In this document: piece after piece, positions 53,677-64,000 of the stretch
Numbering within the stretch: the stretch's first letter is position 1
Layout of the letters: every line of letters begins with the position of its first letter
Assembly: GCF_905171765.1 (NCBI RefSeq)
Contig: NC_053392.1
Coordinates: 31,922,192 to 31,986,191 of the forward strand
Reading direction: 5' to 3'
Origin: Bufo bufo
Lineage: Eukaryota; Chordata; Amphibia; Anura; Bufonidae
Length of the DNA stretch: 64,000 nt
Made by a program: the position numbers and the translations under genes
Notes under the pieces: generated by a model
Databases searched by the model: none
Seen by the model: the letters and a program-made list of their open reading frames with translations, nothing else
What the model was told of the DNA's origin: nothing

Positions 53677-56036
53677 GAGAAAATATACAAATAGAAGAAG
53701 ATAATGATAGACGGATTATCAATCTGTCCACATACCCCCTAACAACAGCACAGAGAAAACTTTTAAATAAAGGTCTTACTTTCTCTCCAGTTCCACAGAG
53801 CGATAAGTTCTTGTGGATAAAGGATATCAATCTCTTTGCGCGCAAATTGGCTTTACACAAGGTACATAAACAGGCAGAATGGGATCTGAGAAAAACGCAA
53901 GAAAATGAGGAAAAATGTATTCAAACCCTAGAGGATCTCCTGAGGGAGAATGAAGGACAAGGCGTTATTCCAGACCCCCCGTTTTCTACTCTAAAACCAA
54001 AATCAAAGACCACTCCGCTATTTGCACAATTCAAAGAGATTGATACCTTTGTCTGCCTGGTTACTCAGGATATAAAAGCATTAAAAATGAGAAAAGACCA
54101 TATAGACCAAAATATGAATACCCAGGAATTAAAAGCTCTGGAAGAACTCAAGAATAATGAGGACATTGTTATCAAGCCTAGTGACAAGGGGGGAAACATA
54201 GTCATTCAGGATAGAGAGGACTATGTAGATATGGTGCAGAGACTCCTGAAAGATAAAAAGATCTACAAAATACTCCCCAATGACCCGACCAGTGAATACA
54301 TCACAGAATTAAAGGTTCTCCTGCAAGAGGCAAAGTCTAGAGATATAATAACAAAAGATGAATTTGCATATCTCCTTAATAAAGATCCTACCATCTCTAC
54401 CTTTTACGCACTTCCAAAAGTGCATAAGGGGAAAACTCCAATCCCAGGGAGACCGATAGTTTCCGGGAACGACAATCTGACACAGGGGGCAAGCCAGTAT
54501 GTTGACCAAATACTGAGGCCTTTTGTAACCACCTTACCGTCCTATATCAAAGACACAAAAGATCTCTTTTTAAAAATTAATGATATGGTGATGACACCAA
54601 ATACTATATTAGCTAGCTTGGATGTCGAATCCCTGTATAGTAATATACAACACTCACTGGGCATAAACGCAGTCCACCTATTTCTTAGTACCAAAAGTAG
54701 TATTTTTCATCAACACAATCACTTTGTTATATCTATGTTAAAATTAGTTTTAGAGCACAATTACTTTATATTTCAGGGGAAATATTATAAACAGATTAAT
54801 GGTACCGCTATGGGGACATCTTGCGCCCCTACTTATGTTAATTTATTTTTAGGGTGGTGGGAAAATGACACTGTATTTACGGAGGGGATGTCGCGATATA
54901 CCTGCCACATTCTTTATTGGGGCAGGTATATCGACGACATCCTCATCCTATGGGATGGTGCACAAACACTCTTCAGGGAATTCGCCCAGGTATTAAATGA
55001 TAACAACATAGGTATGAGGTTTACGTACGAACTACAGGATAGAGAAATTGTGTTTTTAGATCTGAAAATCAAGATCATGGACAATGGACACCTTGGTACT
55101 GAGGTGTATAGAAAGCCAACCTCCACAAATAGTTATTTGCATTGGGGGAGTTGGCATCCTCTACCACTCAAGAGAGGAATACCTACGGGCCAATATTTGA
55201 GGGCCCGTAGGAATTGCTCTGATGCAGTAACTTTTGAAAGAGAGAGCAAACACCTCTATACCAGCTTCAAAAAAAGAGGCTATCCTATAGCTCCCTTAAA
55301 AAGAGCTTATAACAGAGCGAAAGCTATGAGTAGGGATGAACTACTTACGACTACTCTTCCCAAGAAAAATGAGACTATTCGGTGTATTGGAACTTTTGAC
55401 AGGTACAATAAGGAAATATACAGCATACTTCAAAAATATTGGTACATCATTCAGACAGAGAGAGATCTCAGAGAAGTCCTTACCGTCAATCCAAGTGTGA
55501 CATATAGAAGGAGCTCCAATCTAAAAGATCACCTAGTACATAGCCATCTAAAAGAAAAAGGAAAAGGAGAAAATATAATTAGAGAAAAATATTGTGGCTC
55601 TTCATCGTGTGGGGATTGCTCTTTTTGTAGATATATCCCACGCATTAAAAAATTTACAAATCCATCAGATGGAAAGGAATATACAATTAGACAACTGATT
55701 ACCTGTAAGACCAAAGGAGTGATATATATAGCATCGTGCCCATGTCCCAAGTTGTACGTGGGCAAAACTATCCAGGAATTGAGGCGCCGTATCTCTGGAC
55801 ATATGAGCTCTATAGAGACAGCGAAGGACACACCAATTGCCAGGCATGTTAAATATATGCATGGCAATAATATAAAAATCCTACGGTTCTGGGGCATAGA
55901 AAAACTGAGTATGGGTCCCAGAGGAGGCAACCTGGATAGGAAACTCCTACAAAGTGAAGCAAGATGGATTCAGAGATTGGATACCATGAGTCCTAATGGA
56001 TTGAATGAAGGATTCACCTTCACAGCGTTTATATGA
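53391..56036 (+). CDS. PLE reverse transcriptase / GIY-YIG endonuclease, apparently intact
   Basis: An 881-codon frame. Its first 77 codons (to about 53621) probably are not translated in this frame, because the overlapping ORF1-like frame looks like the coding one. RT motifs with approximate residues: SDKGGNIV (264), YALPKVHKGKTPIPGRPIVS (338), SLDVESLYSNI (409), GTAMGTSCAPTYVNLF (470), GRYIDDILILW (511), FLDLKI (553), YRKPTSTNSYLHW (573). Next come the CxxC-type CGSSSCGDCSFC (734) and a GIY-YIG endonuclease, GVIYIASCPCPKLYVGKT...RRRISGH (776-805). The C-terminus is complete (RWIQRLDTMSPNGLNEG). Catalytic aspartates (LDV, YIDD) are present. The near identity of the partial copy next to it argues for recent activity. 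Confidence 0.93.
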   Translation: MSINNGKTVPHRSKYNNDQYNPWSIFWNLFHLYLCTTVCFRTDSEWDNQCEPKSSHSSNNINTDKHSDEYSYSPPFFRTGRDTTTGSGEMGIQQIGENIQIEEDNDRRIINLSTYPLTTAQRKLLNKGLTFSPVPQSDKFLWIKDINLFARKLALHKVHKQAEWDLRKTQENEEKCIQTLEDLLRENEGQGVIPDPPFSTLKPKSKTTPLFAQFKEIDTFVCLVTQDIKALKMRKDHIDQNMNTQELKALEELKNNEDIVIKPSDKGGNIVIQDREDYVDMVQRLLKDKKIYKILPNDPTSEYITELKVLLQEAKSRDIITKDEFAYLLNKDPTISTFYALPKVHKGKTPIPGRPIVSGNDNLTQGASQYVDQILRPFVTTLPSYIKDTKDLFLKINDMVMTPNTILASLDVESLYSNIQHSLGINAVHLFLSTKSSIFHQHNHFVISMLKLVLEHNYFIFQGKYYKQINGTAMGTSCAPTYVNLFLGWWENDTVFTEGMSRYTCHILYWGRYIDDILILWDGAQTLFREFAQVLNDNNIGMRFTYELQDREIVFLDLKIKIMDNGHLGTEVYRKPTSTNSYLHWGSWHPLPLKRGIPTGQYLRARRNCSDAVTFERESKHLYTSFKKRGYPIAPLKRAYNRAKAMSRDELLTTTLPKKNETIRCIGTFDRYNKEIYSILQKYWYIIQTERDLREVLTVNPSVTYRRSSNLKDHLVHSHLKEKGKGENIIREKYCGSSSCGDCSFCRYIPRIKKFTNPSDGKEYTIRQLITCKTKGVIYIASCPCPKLYVGKTIQELRRRISGHMSSIETAKDTPIARHVKYMHGNNIKILRFWGIEKLSMGPRGGNLDRKLLQSEARWIQRLDTMSPNGLNEGFTFTAFI
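53616..53622 (+). other. Candidate -1 ribosomal frameshift heptamer U UUU UUA
   Basis: In the ORF1-like frame the codons are CTT TTT TTA, so T TTT TTA sits in the phase required for -1 slippage. A -1 shift there enters the RT frame at 53622 and bypasses TAG 53674. I see no clear strong downstream stem or pseudoknot by eye. A lost base in the adjoining C6T7 run is the plain alternative. Confidence 0.4.
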
Positions 56037-56233
56037 ATAAAAATTGAATCATGATAAGATAAGAAAAAATTTGTATATGATAAAGTAATCACTCTTGCTA
56101 TTATAAATAATTCTATATAATCATGTGCTTTACAGCAGTGAGAATAATATATAAAAAACTAATAATAAACAATATGTAGAAGCAAAAATAGAATAGAGCA
56201 TACCTATCCAGATAATAGAAAATATGTAGTTAA
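56037..56233 (+). other. PLE 3' untranslated region
   Basis: AT-rich sequence after the PLE stop codon. No hammerhead core is visible here. It ends where hAT-A3 starts at 56234, so the PLE 3' end may be cut. Confidence 0.5.
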
Positions 56234-56510
56234 TAGTGTTGAGCGAACAGTTCGAGCATAGTTCGGGTCCGTACCGAATTTTGGGGTGTTCGTGACACGG
56301 ACCCGAACCCGAACTTTTTCGTAAAAGTTCGGGTTCGGGTTCGTCGTTCGGCATGTATTTTGGCGCATTTTGAAAGGCTGCAAAGCAGCCAATCAACATG
56401 CATCATACTACTTGCCCTAAGATGCCATCGCAGCCATGCCTACTATTGGCAAGGCTGTGATTGGCCAAGTGCAGCATGTGACTCAGCCTCTTATAAGCTT
56501 GTGCGCACGT
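56234..56510 (+). promoter_or_regulatory. hAT-A3 terminal region with probable promoter
   Basis: CGGGTTCG-type boxes in both orientations (56262-56350) can form a hairpin. They are followed by CAGCCAATCAAC and TGATTGGCC (CCAAT-type) and CCTCTTATAAGC (TATA-like, 56487-56498), in the same order as in hAT-A1 and hAT-A2. Confidence 0.5.
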
Positions 56511-57050
56511 CGGGACGTGCTCACTCCCGATGTGAATAGAACAGGGTTAGACGCAGCTGATGCTAGGGCGAGAATAGGCAGGGATAATTGAATAACTGGA
56601 AGCAAATTTCTCTCCTCCACCTGTGATTCATCTGAACAACTGCAGCTGAGCTGCTTTTTTGATAGGGATTGGCTATTTTTAGAGTGGCCAGAGTGATTTT
56701 TCCATCCACATGTACCCGGGCTGACCGCCGGCCGCCATTTTGCGACTTGTAGTGCTGCAGCAGAAGCTGCCACAGTGTGCATTCCAAAGCTCCAAACAAG
56801 TCAGACATCTACACCTGGGATTCAGACCAATAGCGATTTAGCAGCACAGTCCAAGGCTATTTTTTTTAAAGGTTGTGCAGACCATTTTGTGGCACATGTT
56901 ACTGGGCTGATAGGCGGCGGCCATCTTGGGACTAGTGCTGCAGCACAATCTCTCCCAACGTCCATTAATCACTTGTAATAGTGGTCTGTGCCATAGAAAT
57001 CCTACATCAGGTACTTGGGTGTGCTTGTGTCACCCCTACTAATACCAGTC
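56511..57050 (+). other. Leader between promoter and array in hAT-A3
   Basis: No gene. Two related segments with GCGGCCATCTTGGGACT-like and GGCCGCCATTTTGCGACT sequence (about 56727 and 56918) suggest an old duplication. The parallel parts of hAT-A1 (33480-33560) and hAT-A2 (50890-50960) also contain AAAATGGCC boxes. Confidence 0.4.
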
Positions 57051-60000
57051 CACCTGTAATCCATACAGTGAAAAGCCATAAAGTATTCCAGTGAGGGGAT
57101 TTTTTTTATTTAAAAAAGGCCAAGTTAGTTTATCTGGCGTTCAATATACTAGATACAGTTAGGCCTGCGTTTCATACATCTGGAATTAGCAAACTAATGT
57201 GCTGGGGTTGGGAAAACATATATGTACCCATACTAGAATCTGTCAAAGAAAGCGGTACTCACATATAACAGTCATTCCATCTGTAATCCATACAGTCAAA
57301 AGACTGAAAGTATTCCAGTGAGGGAATTTTTTTTATTTAAAAAAGGCCAAGTTAGTTTATCTGGCGTTCAATATACTAGATACAGTTAGGCCTGCGTTTC
57401 ATACATCTGGAATTAGCAAACTAATGTGCTGGGGTTGGGAAAACATATATGTACCCATACTAGAATCTGTCAAAGAAAGCGGTACTCACATATAACAGTC
57501 ATTCCATCTGTAGTCCATACAGTCAAAAGACTGAAAGTATTCCAGTGAGGGAATTTTTTTTATTTAAAAAAGGCCAAGTTAGTTTATCTGGCGTTCAATA
57601 TACTAGATACAGTTAGGCCTGCATTTCATACATCTGGAATTAGCAAACTAATGTGCTGGGGTTGGGAAAACATATATGTACCCATACTAGAATCTGTCAA
57701 AGAAAGCGGTACTCACATATAACAGTCATTCCATCTGTAATCCATACAGTCAAAAGACTGAAAGTATTCCAGTGAGGGAATTTTTTTTTTATTTAAAAAA
57801 GGCCAAGTTAGTTTATCTGGCGTTCAATATACTAGATACAGTTAGGCCTGCGTTTCATACATCTGGAATTAGCAAACTAATGTGCTGGGGTTGGGAAAAC
57901 ATATATGTACCCATACTAGAATCTGTCAAAGAAAGCGGTACTCACATATAACAGTCATTCCATCTGTAATCCATACAGTCAAAAGACTGAAAGTATTCCA
58001 GTGAGGGAATTTTTTTTTTTTTTAAAAAAGGCCAAGTTAGTTTATCTGGCGTTCAATATACTAGATACAGTTAGGCCTGCGTTTCATACATCTGGAATTA
58101 GCAAACTAATGTGCTGGGGTTGGGAAAACATATATGTACCCATACTAGAATCTGTCAAAGAAAGCGGTACTCACATATAACAGTCATTCCATCTGTAATC
58201 CATACAGTCAAAAGACTGAAAGTATTCCAGTGAGGGAATTTTTTTTATTTAAAAAAGGCCAAGTTAGTTTATCTGGCGTTCAATATACTAGATACAGTTA
58301 GGCCTGCGTTTCATACATCTGGAATTAGCAAACTAATTTGCTGGGGTTGGGAAAACATATATGTACCCATACTAGAATCTGTCAAAGAAAGCGGTACTCA
58401 CATATAACAGTCATTCCATCTGTAATCCATACAGTCAAAAGACTGAAAGTATTCCAGTGAGGGAATTTTTTTTATTTAAAAAAGGCCAAGTTAGTTTATC
58501 TGGCGTTCAATATACTAGATACAGTTAGGCCTGCGTTTCATACATCTGGAATTAGCAAACTAATTTGCTGGGGTTGGGAAAACATATATGTACCCATACT
58601 AGAATCTGTCAAAGAAAGCGGTACTCACATATAACAGTCATTCCATCTGTAATCCATACAGTCAAAAGACTGAAAGTATTCCAGTGAGGGAATTTTTTTT
58701 TTATTTAAAAAAGGTCAAGTTAGTTTATCTGGCGTTCAATATACTAGATACAGTTAGGCCTGCGTTTCATACATCTGGAATTAGCAAACTAATGTGCTGG
58801 GGTTGGGAAAACATATATGTACCCATACTAGAATCTGTCAAAGAAAGCGGTATTCACATATAACAGTCATTCCATCTGTAATCCATACAGTCAAAAGACT
58901 GAAAGTATTCCAGTGAGGGAATTTTTTTTATTTAAAAAAGGCCAAGTTAGTTTATCTGGCGTTCAATATACTAGATACAGTTAGGCCTGCGTTTCATACA
59001 TCTGGAATTAGCAAACTAATGTGTTGGGGTTGGGAAAACATATATGTACCCATACTAGAATCTGTCAAAGAAAGCGGTACTCACATATAACAGTCATTCC
59101 ATCTGTAATCCATACAGTCAAAAGACTGAAAGTATTCCAGTGAGGGAATTTTTTTTTTATTTAAAAAAGGTCAAGTTAGTTTATCTGGCGTTCAATATAC
59201 TAGATACAGTTAGGCCTGCGTTTCATACATCTGGAATTAGCAAACTAATGTGCTGGGGTTGGGAAAACATATATGTACCCATACTAGAATCTGTCAAAGA
59301 AAGCGGTATTCACATATAACAGTCATTCCATCTGTAATCCATACAGTCAAAAGACTGAAAGTATTCCAGTGAGGGAATTTTTTTTATTTAAAAAAGGCCA
59401 AGTTAGTTTATCTGGCGTTCAATATACTAGATACAGTTAGGCCTGCGTTTCATACATCTGGAATTAGCAAACTAATTTGCTGGGGTTGGGAAAACATATA
59501 TGTACCCATACTAGAATCTGTCAAAGAAAGCGGTACTCACATATAACAGTCATTCCATCTGTAATCCATACAGTCAAAAGACTGAAAGTATTCCAGTGAG
59601 GGAATTTTTTTTTTATTTAAAAAAGGCCAAGTTAGTTTATCTGGCGTTCAATATACTAGATACAGTTAGGCCTGCGTTTCATACATCTGGAATTAGCAAA
59701 CTAATGTGTTGGGGTTGGGAAAACATATATGTACCCATACTAGAATCTGTCAAAGAAAGCGGTACTCACATATAACAGTCATTCCATCTGTAATCCATAC
59801 AGTCAAAAGACTGAAAGTATTCCAGTGAGGGAATTTTTTTTATTTAAAAAAGGCCAAGTTAGTTTATCTGGCGTTCAATATACTAGATACAGTTAGGCCT
59901 GCGTTTCATACATCTGGAATTAGCAAACTAATGTGCTGGGGTTGGGAAAACATATATGTACCCATACTAGAATCTGTCAAAGAAAGCGGTACTCACATAT

Positions 60001-63000
60001 AACAGTCATTCCATCTGTAATCCATACAGTCAAAAGACTGAAAGTATTCCAGTGAGGGAATTTTTTTTATTTAAAAAAGGCCAAGTTAGTTTATCTGGCG
60101 TTCAATATACTAGATACAGTTAGGCCTGCGTTTCATACATCTGGAATTAGCAAACTAATTTGCTGGGGTTGGGAAAACATATATGTACCCATACTAGAAT
60201 CTGTCAAAGAAAGCGGTACTCACATATAACAGTCATTCCATCTGTAATCCATACAGTCAAAAGACTGAAAGTATTCCAGTGAGGGAATTTTTTTTATTTA
60301 AAAAAGGCCAAGTTAGTTTATCTGGCGTTCAATATACTAGATACAGTTAGGCCTGCGTTTCATACATCTGGAATTAGCAAACTAATGTGCTGGGGTTGGG
60401 AAAACATATATGTACCCATACTAGAATCTGTCAAAGAAAGCGGTACTCACATATAAAAGTCATTCCATCTGTAATTCATACAGTCAAAAGACTGAAAGTA
60501 TTCCAGTGAGGGAATTTTTTTTATTTAAAAAAGGCCAAGTTAGTTTATCTGGCGTTCAATATACTAGATACAGTTAGGCCTGCGTTTCATACATCTGGAA
60601 TTAGCAAACTAATGTGCTGGGGTTGGGAAAACATATATGTACCCATACTAGAATCTGTCAAAGAAAGCGGTACTCACATATAACAGTCATTCCATCTGTA
60701 ATCCATACAGTCAAAAGACTGAAAGTATTCCAGTGAGGGAATTTTTTTTATTTAAAAAAGGCCAAGTTAGTTTATCTGGCGTTCAATATACTAGATACAG
60801 TTAGGCCTGCATTTCATACATCTGGAATTAGCAAACTAATTTGCTGGGGTTGGGAAAACATATATGTACCCATACTAGAATCTGTCAAAGAAAGCGGTAC
60901 TCACATATAACAGTCATTCCATCTGTAATCCATACAGTCAAAAGACTGAAAGTATTCCAGTGAGGGAATTTTTTTTATTTAAAAAAGGCCAAGTTAGTTT
61001 ATCTGGCGTTCAATATACTAGATACAGTTAGGCCTGCGTTTCATACATCTGGAATTAGCAAACTAATGTGCTGGGGTTGGGAAAACATATATGTACCCAT
61101 ACTAGAATCTGTCAAAGAAAGCGGTACTCACATATAACAGTCATTCCATCTGTAATCCATACAGTCAAAAGACTGAAAGTATTCCAGTGAGGGAATTTTT
61201 TTTATTTAAAAAAGGTCAAGTTAGTTTATCTGGCGTTCAATATACTAGATACAGTTAGGCCTGCGTTTCATACATCTGGAATTAGCAAACTAATGTGCTG
61301 GGGTTGGGAAAACATATATGTACCCATACTAGAATCTGTCAAAGAAAGCGGTATTCACATATAACAGTCATTCCATCTGTAATCCATACAGTCAAAAGAC
61401 TGAAAGTATTCCAGTGAGGGAATTTTTTTTATTTAAAAAAGGCCAAGTTAGTTTATCTGGCGTTCAATATACTAGATACAGTTAGGCCTGCATTTCATAC
61501 ATCTGGAATTAGCAAACTAATGTGCTGGGGTTGGGAAAACATATATGTACCCATACTAGAATCTGTCAAAGAAAGCGGTACTCACATATAACAGTCATTC
61601 CATCTGTAATCCATACAGTCAAAAGACTGAAAGTATTCCAGTGAGGGAATTTTTTTTTATTTAAAAAAGGCCAAGTTAGTTTATCTGGCGTTCAATATAC
61701 TAGATACAGTTAGGCCTGCGTTTCATACATCTGGAATTAGCAAACTAATGTGCTGGGGTTGGGAAAACATATATGTACCCATACTAGAATCTGTCAAAGA
61801 AAGCGGTACTCACATATAACAGTCATTCCATCTGTAATCCATACAGTCAAAAGACTGAAAGTATTCCAGTGAGGGAATTTTTTTTTTTTTAAAAAAGGCC
61901 AAGTTAGTTTATCTGGCGTTCAATATACTAGATACAGTTAGGCCTGCGTTTCATACATCTGGAATTAGCAAACTAATGTGCTGGGGTTGGGAAAACATAT
62001 ATGTACCCATACTAGAATCTGTCAAAGAAAGCGGTACTCACATATAACAGTCATTCCATCTGTAATCCATACAGTCAAAAGACTGAAAGTATTCCAGTGA
62101 GGGAATTTTTTTTTATTTAAAAAAGGCCAAGTTAGTTTATCTGGCGTTCAATATACTAGATACAGTTAGGCCTGCGTTTCATACATCTGGAATTAGCAAA
62201 CTAATGTGCTGGGGTTGGGAAAACATATATGTACCCATACTAGAATCTGTCAAAGAAAGCGGTACTCACATATAACAGTCATTCCATCTGTAATCCATAC
62301 AGTCAAAAGACTGAAAGTATTCCAGTGAGGGAATTTTTTTTATTTAAAAAAGGCCAAGTTAGTTTATCTGGCGTTCAATATACTAGATACAGTTAGGCCT
62401 GCGTTTCATACATCTGGAATTAGCAAACTAATTTGCTGGGGTTGGGAAAACATATATGTACCCATACTAGAATCTGTCAAAGAAAGCGGTACTCACATAT
62501 AACAGTCATTCCATCTGTAATCCATACAGTCAAAAGACTGAAAGTATTCCAGTGAGGGAATTTTTTTTTTATTTAAAAAAGGTCAAGTTAGTTTATCTGG
62601 CGTTCAATATACTAGATACAGTTAGGCCTGCGTTTCATACATCTGGAATTAGCAAACTAATGTGCTGGGGTTGGGAAAACATATATGTACCCATACTAGA
62701 ATCTGTCAAAGAAAGCGGTATTCACATATAACAGTCATTCCATCTGTAATCCATACAGTCAAAAGACTGAAAGTATTCCAGTGAGGGAATTTTTTTTATT
62801 TAAAAAAGGCCAAGTTAGTTTATCTGGCGTTCAATATACTAGATACAGTTAGGCCTGCGTTTCATACATCTGGAATTAGCAAACTAATGTGTTGGGGTTG
62901 GGAAAACATATATGTACCCATACTAGAATCTGTCAAAGAAAGCGGTACTCACATATAACAGTCATTCCATCTGTAATCCATACAGTCAAAAGACTGAAAG

Positions 63001-64000
63001 TATTCCAGTGAGGGAATTTTTTTTTTATTTAAAAAAGGTCAAGTTAGTTTATCTGGCGTTCAATATACTAGATACAGTTAGGCCTGCGTTTCATACATCT
63101 GGAATTAGCAAACTAATGTGCTGGGGTTGGGAAAACATATATGTACCCATACTAGAATCTGTCAAAGAAAGCGGTATTCACATATAACAGTCATTCCATC
63201 TGTAATCCATACAGTCAAAAGACTGAAAGTATTCCAGTGAGGGAATTTTTTTTATTTAAAAAAGGCCAAGTTAGTTTATCTGGCGTTCAATATACTAGAT
63301 ACAGTTAGGCCTGCGTTTCATACATCTGGAATTAGCAAACTAATTTGCTGGGGTTGGGAAAACATATATGTACCCATACTAGAATCTGTCAAAGAAAGCG
63401 GTACTCACATATAACAGTCATTCCATCTGTAATCCATACAGTCAAAAGACTGAAAGTATTCCAGTGAGGGAATTTTTTTTTATTTAAAAAAGGCCAAGTT
63501 AGTTTATCTGGCGTTCAATATACTAGATACAGTTAGGCCTGCGTTTCATACATCTGGAATTAGCAAACTAATGTGTTGGGGTTGGGAAAACATATATGTA
63601 CCCATACTAGAATCTGTCAAAGAAAGCGGTACTCACATATAACAGTCATTCCATCTGTAATCCATACAGTCAAAAGACTGAAAGTATTCCAGTGAGGGAA
63701 TTTTTTTTATTTAAAAAAGGCCAAGTTAGTTTATCTGGCGTTCAATATACTAGATACAGTTAGGCCTGCGTTTCATACATCTGGAATTAGCAAACTAATT
63801 TGCTGGGGTTGGGAAAACATATATGTACCCATACTAGAATCTGTCAAAGAAAGCGGTACTCACATATAACAGTCATTCCATCTGTAATCCATACAGTCAA
63901 AAGACTGAAAGTATTCCAGTGAGGGAATTTTTTTTATTTAAAAAAGGCCAAGTTAGTTTATCTGGCGTTCAATATACTAGATACAGTTAGGCCTGCGTTT
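57051..64000. repeat. Tandem array, 227-229-bp unit, at least 30 copies
   Basis: The CCATCTGTAATCCATACAGT box occurs at 57277, 57504, 57731, 57960 and onward, spacing 227-229 bp with T-run length accounting for the variation. Units are nearly identical. Marker variants (GTATTCAC for GTACTCAC, GTGTTGG, TTTGCTGG, GGTCAAG) show a block of about six units at 58550-59940 repeated at +3868 (17 units). No open frame of note. Fills the leader position of hAT-A3 and continues past the window. Confidence 0.97.

Larger units (their letters stand above)
56234..64000 (+). mobile_element. hAT-A3: 5' end of a third hAT-A copy, runs off the window
   Basis: Begins TAGTGTTGAGCGAAC (12 or more of 15 bases shared with the other hAT-A tips) after GTAGTTAA, the presumed target 8-mer. 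The first 300 bp match the inverse of 51070-51372: CGGGTTCG boxes, CAAAGCAGCCAATCAAC, CCATGCCTACTATTGGC, TGTGATTGGCC. A transitional region to 57050 precedes a 228-bp array that fills the rest of the window. No coding part is reached. Confidence 0.85.

Overview
This window looks like nuclear DNA of a vertebrate, most probably an anuran amphibian. The signs are one intact class II olfactory receptor gene of tetrapod type, a CR1-type LINE ending in a TTCTATG-like tail, Penelope-like elements (PLEs) with GIY-YIG endonuclease and hammerhead-like motifs, Tc1 and hAT transposons, and many TTAA-flanked MITEs of the kind abundant in frogs. The species is an inference. Nothing prokaryotic is present (no operons, no CRISPR). 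Almost every other recognisable segment is a transposable element or a tandem repeat.

Layout. 1-1508: decayed hAT transposase (hAT-B family, minus). 1509-9200: PLE remnants with three hammerhead-like motifs on the minus strand; one PLE is split by a complete Tc1 element (5604-7155), and a 472-bp palindromic MITE sits at 7762-8233. 9200-12790: 5' parts of hAT elements with short tandem arrays, two termini facing each other. 12963-14369: two MITEs. 15293-16213 (minus): the olfactory receptor, the only likely functional host gene. 16605-34148: a hAT-B copy cut in two by a 16.2-kb hAT element (hAT-A1, 17693-33931) bounded by a perfect 8-bp target duplication. hAT-A1 holds about 68 copies of a 141-bp repeat, a broken transposase gene, about seven 295-bp repeats and four 78-bp repeats. 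36252-45121: a TTAA element into which a second TTAA element full of hairpins (38231-41443) and a CR1 LINE (41579-45063) have inserted. 45300-45945: PLE 3' end with a hammerhead-like motif. 45947-51372: hAT-A2, a second copy of the same hAT family with much shorter arrays. 50966-52303: a 669-bp tandem duplication crossing the hAT-A2 end. 52345-56036: a young PLE with two long overlapping open frames and a U UUU UUA slippery heptamer in the overlap. 56234-64000: the 5' end of a third hAT-A copy, running into at least 30 copies of a 227-229-bp repeat that leaves the window.

How it fits together. No host pathway is encoded beyond the single receptor. The most striking theme is that one hAT family (hAT-A: RG-rich N-terminus, acidic linker, BED finger, hAT core) carries tandem arrays in its subterminal regions. 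Period and copy number differ between the three copies here, and the arrays show higher-order duplications, as if the transposon were seeding satellite DNA. A second theme is the PLE at 52945-56036, whose layout suggests either a programmed -1 frameshift between an ORF1 and the reverse transcriptase, or a single recent indel at a homopolymer run.
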